NCBI GenBank assembly: GCA_019456245.1
Contig: VRUF01000022.1
Location: 11,101 to 21,090, forward strand
Length of the DNA: 9,990 bases
Origin: Planctomycetota bacterium
Lineage (GTDB): Bacteria; Planctomycetota; Phycisphaerae; Sedimentisphaerales; Anaerohalosphaeraceae
Reading direction: 5' to 3'
Positions 1 through 4,886 of the stretch are shown here, in pieces. How positions within the stretch are numbered: the first letter of the stretch is position 1; each line of letters starts with the position of its first letter. The notes beneath the pieces are model-generated. The model worked only from the letters and a program-made list of their open reading frames with translations. It was not told the DNA's origin and ran no database searches. The translations under genes were made by a program, and so were the position numbers.

Positions 1-523
1 CCCGATACGTTATAAAGGAACCGGCAGTGTGCCGACTGAGGGCATTTTCCGGACGCTGGAGCGTTGGGATGTCATGTGCGAATATGAAAATGGGGTAACA
101 CTTCGCTTAATGGACTACGAGACAGCCCGGCCTGTGGTAAAGAAATATTATCCGGCATTTAAGGACAATGACGGCGTGGTCTTTCATGGCACGAATGGGT
201 GGATCGGCAATTTCGATTACTCCGGAACGTTCGACGCAAGCGATCGGAGGCTCTGGAAACAAGAGTTTAAGCCGACCGATGAAAGACTCTACGTGTCGCC
301 AGAACATAATCGAAACTTTATCGACTGCGTCAAATCGAGGGAGGAAACAATATGTCCGGTTGAGATGGGAATTCGCTGCGACACGATCTGTCACCTGGTC
401 GATGCCGCGGCACAGACCGGACGGGCGATCAAATGGGATCCCAGGACCGAGCAAATCGTCGGCGATGAGGAAGCGGCAAAAATGCTTACCCGCCCATACC
501 GTAAAAAATGGAAAATCTGGTAG
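1..523 (+). CDS. Gfo/Idh/MocA-family oxidoreductase, C-terminal part (5' truncated by window edge)
   Basis: The reading frame is open from the first complete codon (nt 2) to TAG at 521-523, giving about 173 residues, so the N-terminal Rossmann NAD(P)-binding domain lies outside the window. The GTG at 29 is an internal codon, not the start. What is seen is the C-terminal end of the substrate-binding domain: a segment EHNRNFIDCVKSREE, then a Cys/His-containing helix (CDTICHLVDAAAQTGR), the IKWDP motif, GDEEAA and a final RPYRKKW. This order is characteristic of the large group of Gfo/Idh/MocA oxidoreductases expanded in Planctomycetota, which use NAD(P) on sugars and related polyols. The exact substrate cannot be told. 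It ends 37 nt before tsaE. Its codon choice looks richer in C- and G-ending codons than the pilus genes downstream, and it is probably functionally unrelated to them. Confidence 0.5.
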   Translation, partial: PIRYKGTGSVPTEGIFRTLERWDVMCEYENGVTLRLMDYETARPVVKKYYPAFKDNDGVVFHGTNGWIGNFDYSGTFDASDRRLWKQEFKPTDERLYVSPEHNRNFIDCVKSREETICPVEMGIRCDTICHLVDAAAQTGRAIKWDPRTEQIVGDEEAAKMLTRPYRKKWKIW

Positions 524-530
524 CTTGTCG

Positions 531-558
531 GGTGTAAAGGTGAAGGGTAAAGGGTAAA
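531..558 (+). repeat. Heptamer-periodic spacer (about 4 units) before tsaE
   Basis: Reading in steps of 7 nt from 531 gives GGTGTAA, AGGTGAA, GGGTAAA, GGGTAAA; the last two units are identical. The array fills most of the gap between the oxidoreductase stop codon and the tsaE ATG at 561, and its last unit supplies a purine-rich AAGGG Shine-Dalgarno-like sequence (550-554), 6 nt before the ATG. It resembles short tandemly repeated heptamers known from other bacteria, but four units, two of them degenerate, is a short array. Confidence 0.5.
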
Positions 559-560
559 GT

Positions 561-1037
561 ATGGACGACGAGAAAAGTATTGTTTTTGTTAGCGAGTCTC
601 CTGCGGACACTATTGGTTTTGGTGAGAAGATCGGCGCGTCTCTTGCGGGCGGTGAGGTTGTTTTTCTTATCGGACAGTTGGGCAGCGGTAAGACGCATCT
701 TATTAAAGGTATAGCGAAGGGGGCGGGGTTTTCGGATTCGGATGAGGTGACAAGCCCTACTTTTGTGCTTGTAAATGAGTATGCCGGCGATGATATGCGG
801 CTGGAGGTTTATCATATAGATGCTTATCGTATCGATGATGTGGGTGAATTTGAGATGCTTGGTTTTGACGATATGTGCCATGAGGGGTCTGTTGTGCTGA
901 TCGAATGGGCCGATAAAGTTGCAAGTGTGCTTGAAGATGTGGATCGGATTACCATTAATCTGTCGCATGTGAGTGAAAATGAGCGTTGTATCGAAATAAA
1001 AAATTGTTCATCAAAATTTTTTGACTCATTGAAATAG
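561..1037 (+). CDS. tsaE: tRNA threonylcarbamoyladenosine biosynthesis ATPase TsaE
   Basis: TsaE is the P-loop ATPase that works with TsaB and TsaD in the cytoplasm to place the threonylcarbamoyl group on A37 of ANN-decoding tRNAs. The 158-residue product has the family's normal length and motifs in the expected order: Walker A GQLGSGKT (residues 38-45; Lys44, Thr45), TSPTF (64-68) in the switch region, HIDAYR (85-90) with the family's conserved His/Asp/Tyr/Arg, and the Walker B-region EWAD (115-118). The Walker A has Ser where many homologues have Ala (GxLGAGKT), a mild change. The ATG at 561 is chosen because AAGGG lies 6 nt upstream and residue counts fit the family. It stands between an oxidoreductase and the pilus cluster with no obvious functional link to either; tsaB or tsaD are not visible here. 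Confidence 0.95.
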   Translation: MDDEKSIVFVSESPADTIGFGEKIGASLAGGEVVFLIGQLGSGKTHLIKGIAKGAGFSDSDEVTSPTFVLVNEYAGDDMRLEVYHIDAYRIDDVGEFEMLGFDDMCHEGSVVLIEWADKVASVLEDVDRITINLSHVSENERCIEIKNCSSKFFDSLK

Positions 1038-1128
1038 CGGTTGTGAGCTAAGTATTCAGTTTTTTATCGGTATAGGCGGGGGATTCCATTTTTTTACTAC
1101 AATCGGGGTATTTTTGCGCGCGGTTGGT

Positions 1129-1157
1129 TTGGCAATCTGGTTTTTATTTCTTATATT
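1129..1157 (+). promoter_or_regulatory. Sigma-70-type promoter for the major pilin
   Basis: A -35 hexamer TTGGCA (1129-1134) and a -10 hexamer TATATT (1152-1157) are separated by exactly 17 bp; each matches the consensus at five of six positions. The A/T-rich spacer supports it. Transcription would begin near 1164, giving a leader of about 258 nt before the pilin ATG at 1422. It is the best promoter match I found in the non-coding parts of the window; use in vivo is inference. Confidence 0.6.
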
Positions 1158-1163
1158 TTCTCT

Positions 1164-1421
1164 GTATATGGAATTAATGAGTTCTTTCAAAAATTAGTCA
1201 GTCAAAAAACCAGCAGCGGATCATTATGCCGTACACCGATATCCCGGGATCGATCCGGGACGAAGAACTTAGTTCTCCAGGCGGCGAACCGTTTGCTGAA
1301 AAAAACAGTAATACGCCTTGCGGTTTCTCGTTGAGACCGTTTTGGTAAAAGTGATTTTGGAAAATTGATTAAATGTTGTGTTTAATCGAAGTCTGTTCAG
1401 TGAAAATTTAGGAGAAAAGAA
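1164..1421 (+). promoter_or_regulatory. Long structured 5' leader of the major pilin gene (possible attenuator or RNA stabiliser)
   Basis: This stretch has no convincing ORF but several inverted repeats. They are: a hairpin at 1242-1260 (TCCC/GGGA outside GGATC/GATCC, one bulged G); 1264-1276 (AGAAC/GTTCT, loop TTA); 1293-1311 (TTGCTG/CAGTAA closing a loop of seven A); 1321-1339 (CGGTTTC/GAGACCG, one G-U pair) followed by TTTT at 1340-1343; and 1365-1389 (perfect GATTAAA/TTTAATC core at 1367-1387). The arm 1321-1326 can instead pair with 1286-1291 (GAACCG), so two folds compete, as in attenuators. No known riboswitch consensus was recognised. The U-run is short, so termination here would be weak; an mRNA-stability role is equally possible. 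Confidence 0.4.
1410..1414 (+). promoter_or_regulatory. Shine-Dalgarno of the major pilin
   Basis: AGGAG lies 7 nt before the ATG at 1422, the strongest Shine-Dalgarno match in the window, fitting a highly translated filament subunit. It starts 20 nt after the end of the 1365-1389 hairpin, so it is outside the stem. Confidence 0.7.
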
Positions 1422-1883
1422 ATGAAGACGAACAGAAGTAACAAAGGTTTCACCCTGGTAGAAATTTTGATCGTTGTGGTCATCCTGGGTATTCTGGCAG
1501 CAATCGTAATACCTCAGTTCAGCCAGGCAAGCTCTGAAGCTCGCGTATCGAGCATCAAGAGTAACCTTCAGATGGTGCGGTCGCAGATCGAGCTTTACAA
1601 GATTCAGCATAATGAAGCTCTTCCCGGTGCGGGAACTTTGGATTTTGTTGACGCTTTGACGTTGCAGTCTGATATCGATGGAGCTACAGGTACTGACTAT
1701 GGTCCTTATATGCAGAAGTTCCCTGTCAATGCGATCCTTGATGTAGGCAGTGTGATCGGTGAGATAGTATACGGAACAACTGCTCCTGCGGTTACCGCGG
1801 ACATGGGTTGGAACTTTAACTCTACGACAGGTGTATTTACCGCACTGAATGCTGCTGCTTTACCTGGTGATGAAGATTGGTAA
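1422..1883 (+). CDS. Type IV pilin / GspG-like major pseudopilin (major subunit candidate)
   Basis: The 153-residue product starts with a short basic leader ending in Gly9, then a class-III prepilin signal: GFTLVEI, with Phe10 as +1 and Glu14 as +5, and a hydrophobic helix to about residue 31 (VVVILGILAAIVIPQF). Prepilin peptidase would cut after Gly9 and methylate Phe10. The following region (SNLQMVRSQIELYKIQHNE, about 46-64) is the amphipathic alpha-1C part seen in GspG, and a GW-FN-TG-F-A motif near the C-terminus matches pilin 2. The typical GspG calcium loop is not recognisable. Its own promoter, long leader, strong AGGAG and strong downstream terminator all point to separate high-level expression, so it is the likely major subunit. 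Whether the filament is a pilus or a secretion pseudopilus cannot be decided from sequence. Confidence 0.88.
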   Translation: MKTNRSNKGFTLVEILIVVVILGILAAIVIPQFSQASSEARVSSIKSNLQMVRSQIELYKIQHNEALPGAGTLDFVDALTLQSDIDGATGTDYGPYMQKFPVNAILDVGSVIGEIVYGTTAPAVTADMGWNFNSTTGVFTALNAAALPGDEDW

Positions 1884-1898
1884 GATATAACAATATAG

Positions 1899-1943
1899 CT
1901 GATCGGTTCTTTGAGAGATCATTGGACCGGTCAGTTTTTTTTT
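1899..1943 (+). terminator. Strong Rho-independent terminator after the major pilin
   Basis: An 11-bp stem pairs 1899-1909 (CTGATCGGTTC) with 1924-1934 (GGACCGGTCAG), including two G-U pairs, around a 14-nt loop, followed directly by nine T (1935-1943). It begins 15 nt after the major pilin stop. Only 34 nt separate the T-run from the next start codon, so downstream pilin genes probably depend on read-through or on RNA processing. Confidence 0.88.
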
Positions 1944-1977
1944 GGCATTGTTTATGGTATCTGAAAGGAAATAGATT

Positions 1978-2433
1978 ATGGGCGGGCATGATCGGATTTT
2001 TAAGGTGAGCAGGAAAGGTATAACAATACCGGAGTTTTTTATCATTTTGATATTGCTTGGTATGGTAACAGCGATGGCGATGCCTCGAATAAGTAATGCC
2101 AAAAGCGATATTAAGATGAACGATCTTATGAGCAATCTTCAACTTGTTCGGTCATCGATAGTACTTTATAAGGTCGAACATGACGGTCTTTTGCCCGGTC
2201 AGCAGATAAAGGGCGGAGAAGTCAGTGAGGAGGATTTTTTGAAAGCTATTGGCGGTTCGGATTCTAACGGTAAGAGGTATCTTGATAAGATGCCCCGGAA
2301 TCCTTTTAACGGTCTTTGTTCGGTACGAACGGGAGGCTTTGATCTTGGTTCGGCGACAGGCGGAGGTTGGTTTTTTAATACTAAGACAGGTCGTTTCAGG
2401 GCTGATGACCCTGGTTATCACAGAGCATATTAA
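1978..2433 (+). CDS. Second GspG-like type IV pilin (paralogue of the major pilin)
   Basis: The 151-residue product has leader ...VSRKG with cleavage after Gly14, then ITIPEF (Ile15 as +1, Glu19 as +5) and a hydrophobic segment to about residue 36. It is clearly a paralogue of the 1422-1883 product: SNLQLVRSSIVLYKVEHDG aligns with SNLQMVRSQIELYKIQHNE, a YLDKMPRNPF segment aligns with YMQKFPVNAI, and both end with a GW-FN-TG-F-A motif. The +1 Ile and the ITIPE sequence differ from the FTL-type motif of the other four pilins. The ATG at 1978 has AAAGGAA (1964-1970) upstream at good spacing. It has no separate promoter that I can see and starts 34 nt after a strong terminator, suggesting lower expression: a minor or initiating subunit. 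Function is inferred from family and position. Confidence 0.85.
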   Translation: MGGHDRIFKVSRKGITIPEFFIILILLGMVTAMAMPRISNAKSDIKMNDLMSNLQLVRSSIVLYKVEHDGLLPGQQIKGGEVSEEDFLKAIGGSDSNGKRYLDKMPRNPFNGLCSVRTGGFDLGSATGGGWFFNTKTGRFRADDPGYHRAY

Positions 2434-2436
2434 GAG

Positions 2437-2464
2437 CAAAAATTAGAGATTAAAAATCAAAATT
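2437..2464 (+). repeat. Degenerate heptamer-periodic AT-rich spacer before pilin 3
   Basis: Steps of 7 nt from 2437 give CAAAAAT, TAGAGAT, TAAAAAT, CAAAATT: an imperfect 7-nt period in the 61-nt gap between pilin 2 and pilin 3. On its own this could be chance in A/T-rich DNA; it is listed because clearer heptamer arrays occur at 531-558 and 2963-2989 in the same position relative to a start codon. Confidence 0.3.
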
Positions 2465-2466
2465 TA

Positions 2467-2497
2467 GGAAACGGCCTTTGGCCGAGGCTTATTTATG
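2467..2497 (+). promoter_or_regulatory. Hairpin plus Shine-Dalgarno initiation module, copy 1
   Basis: A perfect stem CGGCC/GGCCG (2472-2476 with 2480-2484, loop TTT) is followed at once by AGG (2485-2487), CTTATTT and the ATG at 2495. The same arrangement, almost base for base, precedes the next gene (2991-3023). The stem would place the Shine-Dalgarno at the foot of a stable hairpin. Confidence 0.65.
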
Positions 2498-2929
2498 AAA
2501 CGTATTGGGAACAATCGAAGAGGTTTTACTCTTGCTGAATGCATGATAGCGCTGACGGTACTGTCAGTTGCGGCTACAGGTGTACTTATCCCTTTTTCAA
2601 GTGCGGCTTCAGTTCATGCGGAAGGTATGAGGAGGACGCTTGCCTCTAAAGTGGCGTCTGACCTGGTGGAGGAGATATGCGCGACGAATTACGATAGTAT
2701 AATCGGTACGTGGAACGATTATGCCGAGGCGGAGGGGCACATAACGATGACGGGCAGTGCGGCTGAGTTTACGGGTGATGCGTATAATTTTTTCAGTCGT
2801 TGGGCAACGTGTAAGACGGCTAGTATCGGGTCGGATGATGACGCTACGATGCTTGGTATATGGGTGACAGTGGCAGTGGACTATCGCGGTAATGAAATAA
2901 TAAAGCTGAGTACTCTAGTGAGTGAATAA
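2495..2929 (+). CDS. Minor type IV pilin, GspI/PilV-like
   Basis: The 144-residue product has leader MKRIGNNRRG, cleavage after Gly10, then FTLAECMIAL (Phe11 +1, Glu15 +5) and a hydrophobic helix to about residue 33. The sequence after the helix (MRRTLASKVASDLVEEI) resembles the 'A..LA..L.E.I' pattern of GspI/PilV minor pilins, which form part of the filament tip with GspJ and GspK. The order here, GspI-like then GspJ-like then GspK-like, matches the usual T2SS order and supports the assignment. Start 2495 is fixed by the AGG 7 nt upstream and by near identity of this whole start region to that of the next gene. Two cysteines in the soluble part (Cys66 and Cys107) could form a disulphide, which is speculative. 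Confidence 0.8.
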   Translation: MKRIGNNRRGFTLAECMIALTVLSVAATGVLIPFSSAASVHAEGMRRTLASKVASDLVEEICATNYDSIIGTWNDYAEAEGHITMTGSAAEFTGDAYNFFSRWATCKTASIGSDDDATMLGIWVTVAVDYRGNEIIKLSTLVSE

Positions 2930-2964
2930 CTCAAACTGACCAATCGGTCCGTTTGAGAGTTTTT
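2930..2964 (+). terminator. Terminator-like hairpin between the GspI-like and GspJ-like genes
   Basis: It starts on the base after the stop codon. CTCAAAC (2930-2936) pairs with GTTTGAG (2951-2957), then one mismatch, then GACC/GGTC around an AATC loop; AG and five T (2960-2964) follow. The shape is that of an intrinsic terminator, but it lies inside an otherwise continuous pilin gene run, so it may attenuate, stabilise the upstream mRNA 3' end, or both. Confidence 0.6.
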
Positions 2965-2990
2965 AGTTATTAGTTTTTAGTTGTTAGTTG
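2963..2990 (+). repeat. Heptamer tandem repeat TTAGTTN x4
   Basis: TTAGTT starts at 2963, 2970, 2977 and 2984, an exact 7-nt period: TTAGTTA, TTAGTTT, TTAGTTG, TTAGTTG. Six of seven positions are invariant. It occupies the gap between the terminator-like hairpin and the GspJ-like start module and encodes nothing. This is the cleanest of three heptamer-periodic spacers in the window. Confidence 0.75.
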
Positions 2991-3023
2991 AGGATACGGC
3001 CTAAAGGCCGAGGCTTATTTATG
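2991..3023 (+). promoter_or_regulatory. Hairpin plus Shine-Dalgarno initiation module, copy 2
   Basis: CGGCCT (2997-3002) pairs with AGGCCG (3005-3010), followed by AGG (3011-3013), CTTATTT and the ATG at 3021. Compared with copy 1 (2467-2497), only the loop differs (TTT versus TAAA as written) and bases just upstream. The module decides the start of the GspJ-like gene: ATG 3021, not the upstream in-frame TTG at 2988. Confidence 0.65.
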
Positions 3024-3647
3024 AAATGTATCAGATACAATCGAAAAGGTTTTACACTTTCTGAGTGTATTCTTTCGCTGATGGTTATCGGTATAATACT
3101 TGCAGCGGCTGCTACTCTTGCGTTTGCAATGAACTCTGCGGAGAAAGTCACGGACGATATGGGCGAGAGTCAGGCATACATAAGATATGCGACGATGCGA
3201 GTTTCTGAGCTTATTCGCAATAGCAATATGGTTTTTGCCACATCGTATCTTCACAATGGTATCGCTATATGGACAGATGTGAACAATAGCGGGAGAATAG
3301 GCGCCTGTGAACTTGTTTACGTTGAGTACGATGCAGCCAATGACGAAATCGATATAGTCGAATTCAGCGAATATAACGTGGTTGTGACGGTTGGTCAGGT
3401 TGAAAACGGTAATGCCAGATTGTTGTCGGAGCAGAATGAAACGGGCAGATACACGAACGTAGTTTTCGATTGTACCAAGGCGTCTTTTCCTGTGAGCAAT
3501 CCTGTGGGCGATCTTGTTAGTATCCTTCTTACAGTAGACGAGAATGATGTCAGCAAGCAGTATCAGATATCGGCTCGTCGTATGGTTTCGATGGATTATC
3601 TGCTGAACGTGAGCGGTGGACTTAAGGGCGGAGATGACGACTTATGA
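3021..3647 (+). CDS. Minor type IV pilin, GspJ/PilW-like
   Basis: The 208-residue product has leader MKCIRYNRKG, cleavage after Gly10, then FTLSECILSL (Phe11 +1, Glu15 +5) and a hydrophobic helix to about residue 34. It is the longest of the five Glu5-containing pilins. Its size, its place between GspI-like and GspK-like genes and its beta-rich, acidic soluble part fit GspJ/PilW, a tip-complex minor pilin. The reading frame is open upstream to a TTG at 2988, but ATG 3021 has a Shine-Dalgarno AGG at 7-nt spacing and is the exact counterpart of the previous gene's start. The stop TGA (3645-3647) overlaps the next ATG (3644) in an ATGA arrangement, so translation is coupled to the GspK-like gene, in line with direct GspJ-GspK partnership in characterised systems. 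Confidence 0.8.
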   Translation: MKCIRYNRKGFTLSECILSLMVIGIILAAAATLAFAMNSAEKVTDDMGESQAYIRYATMRVSELIRNSNMVFATSYLHNGIAIWTDVNNSGRIGACELVYVEYDAANDEIDIVEFSEYNVVVTVGQVENGNARLLSEQNETGRYTNVVFDCTKASFPVSNPVGDLVSILLTVDENDVSKQYQISARRMVSMDYLLNVSGGLKGGDDDL

Positions 3648-4828
3648 GAAATCGCAGAGTGATAAATGAGAGAGATAAGGGTATTGTGCTCATTGTGATC
3701 CTATTTATAGTCGCGATGATCTCAGTTCTTTCCTTCGGTTTTGCGGTAAAGGCAGACAGAGAGCTGTCATTCGGTGAGAATGTCGGGGTTCGTATGAAGA
3801 TGGACTGTCTTTCGCAGACGGGTCTTAATTACGGTAAGTCGCTTGTTATGAATCCTCAGAATGTTAGTACTGGCAGCAACGGCTATTGGGAGGGCGGGAG
3901 CGAATTGCAGATGGAGGGCGGGAGCGATTATTTTGATATTACTGTTGCGCAGGCAATATCAGGAAATACCATGAGGTGTACTTATAATATTACGTCCGAG
4001 GCCTACCGGAAAGCCGGCGAGAGCAATATAGCGACGAGCGCGATATCGGGAGTGCTTCGTCTTGATCCCTGTATCGGTTATGTTCAGCTTAATAATAACG
4101 GCAGGCTTGGATTTGAGGTAACGGTTAACGGGGATGTGTATTGCGGCAGTGATTTGTTTGTTGAAGGGATGATCCGTGGGGATCTCTCTACCGCGGGCAG
4201 TATAACGTGGTATGGTAATAATGTTACAGGCGATCTGAAGGTCGGAGTTGCGGAATGTCCTGTTAGTATTCCCATTCTCAGTACCGATGACTACAGCAGC
4301 GTTTATTATATCGATTCTCAGTCTTACCATGTCGAAGTGATTGATGCCAATGATGGGGACGGAGATCTGCAACGGGTGTTCAGTGCAAGTAATCCTGCTG
4401 GTGTATTCTATTGTGACGGCGATCTCGAACTGAAAGGTAAGACTGAGATAACTGGGATGCTTGTGGTGAAGGGAGATCTTATTATCAACAATGAGGCAAT
4501 TACTATTACTGCGGTTAAGAATTTCCCCGCTTTGCTGGTGGGTGACGATATTAGGGTAGTGGATGATGAAGCGAACCTTGATGTGACGGGTTTGACCCAG
4601 GTGAACGACGACATCGATGTGACCGACTGGGATAATTGCAGACTGACTTTTGACGGTGCTTTGCATGTTTTGAATGGCAGTATAAAGAATACGAATGGGA
4701 CGGGTACAAGCGTGATCATTACGGCCGATCCTATGGCTGCGGCGTTGAAGACGTGGTCGAGCGATGGTAGTGTTGAGTACTGGATGCCTGCGGGTGATGC
4801 ATTTTTTAGGAGTATTGCTCGTAATTAA
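3644..4828 (+). CDS. GspK/PilX-like minor pilin with bactofilin-like beta-repeat region
   Basis: The 394-residue product begins MRNRRVINERDKG followed by a hydrophobic helix (about residues 14-35). There is no Glu at +5 after Gly13, as is usual for GspK, the filament-tip pseudopilin. After an ordinary PilX-type region (about 36-140), two blocks (about 144-205 and 255-350) have the short alternating V-x-G-D-V / G-D-L pattern of a right-handed beta-solenoid: VNGDVYCGSDLFVEGMIRGDL and, later, GDLELKGKTEITGMLVVKGDL. This resembles bactofilin/polymer-forming domains and is not the helical insert of classical GspK. ATGA overlap with the upstream GspJ-like gene indicates translational coupling. A hairpin follows the gene. 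I infer a tip protein carrying a rigid beta-helical head; the domain fold is predicted by pattern only. Confidence 0.75.
   Translation: MRNRRVINERDKGIVLIVILFIVAMISVLSFGFAVKADRELSFGENVGVRMKMDCLSQTGLNYGKSLVMNPQNVSTGSNGYWEGGSELQMEGGSDYFDITVAQAISGNTMRCTYNITSEAYRKAGESNIATSAISGVLRLDPCIGYVQLNNNGRLGFEVTVNGDVYCGSDLFVEGMIRGDLSTAGSITWYGNNVTGDLKVGVAECPVSIPILSTDDYSSVYYIDSQSYHVEVIDANDGDGDLQRVFSASNPAGVFYCDGDLELKGKTEITGMLVVKGDLIINNEAITITAVKNFPALLVGDDIRVVDDEANLDVTGLTQVNDDIDVTDWDNCRLTFDGALHVLNGSIKNTNGTGTSVIITADPMAAALKTWSSDGSVEYWMPAGDAFFRSIARN
3889..3927 (+). repeat. In-frame 24-nt period direct repeat in the GspK-like gene
   Basis: The 15-mer GGAGGGCGGGAGCGA occurs at 3889-3903 and again at 3913-3927, exactly 24 nt (8 codons) apart. 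It encodes WEGGSELQ followed by MEGGSDYF. The G-rich repeat differs in base use from the surrounding gene and could change by slippage or recombination without breaking the frame. Confidence 0.8.
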
Positions 4829-4852
4829 GGTCTTATAACCAGCGGTGTAATT

Positions 4853-4886
4853 GCCATACTTTCCAGTATGGCGAAATTTTCTTTAA
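4853..4886 (+). terminator. Probable Rho-independent terminator after the GspK-like gene
   Basis: A perfect 8-bp stem GCCATACT/AGTATGGC (4853-4860 with 4865-4872, loop TTCC) is followed by GAAATTTTCTTT. The stem is good but the T-rich tail is interrupted, so termination may be partial. It begins 24 nt after the stop codon and separates the pilin block from the gspH-pilMNO block. Confidence 0.6.

Noticed and set aside
29..31. GTG at 29 as the start of the first gene
   Set aside because: The frame is open to the window edge and the product contains only the C-terminal part of a Gfo/Idh/MocA protein, so the gene is cut by the edge.
1124..1157. TTGGTT (1124) as the -35 of the pilin promoter
   Set aside because: Spacing to TATATT is 22 bp; TTGGCA at 1129 gives 17 bp and a better match.
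1260..1345. Cyclic di-GMP (GEMM) riboswitch in the pilin leader
   Set aside because: Considered because c-di-GMP often controls pili, but the conserved GEMM-I core segments are not present in order; only generic hairpins are seen.
2988..3020. Upstream TTG start for the GspJ-like gene
   Set aside because: It would begin inside the spacer ahead of the CGGCC hairpin and add 11 residues before a standard prepilin leader; ATG 3021 has a well-spaced AGG and is the exact equivalent of the previous gene's start.
3959..4666. Long reverse-strand frame (235 codons) opposite the GspK-like gene
   Set aside because: The forward frame has a recognisable pilin-type N-terminus, a coupled start and a terminator; the reverse frame has no recognisable domain and no plausible ribosome-binding site. 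It is a shadow, as are the other reverse frames.
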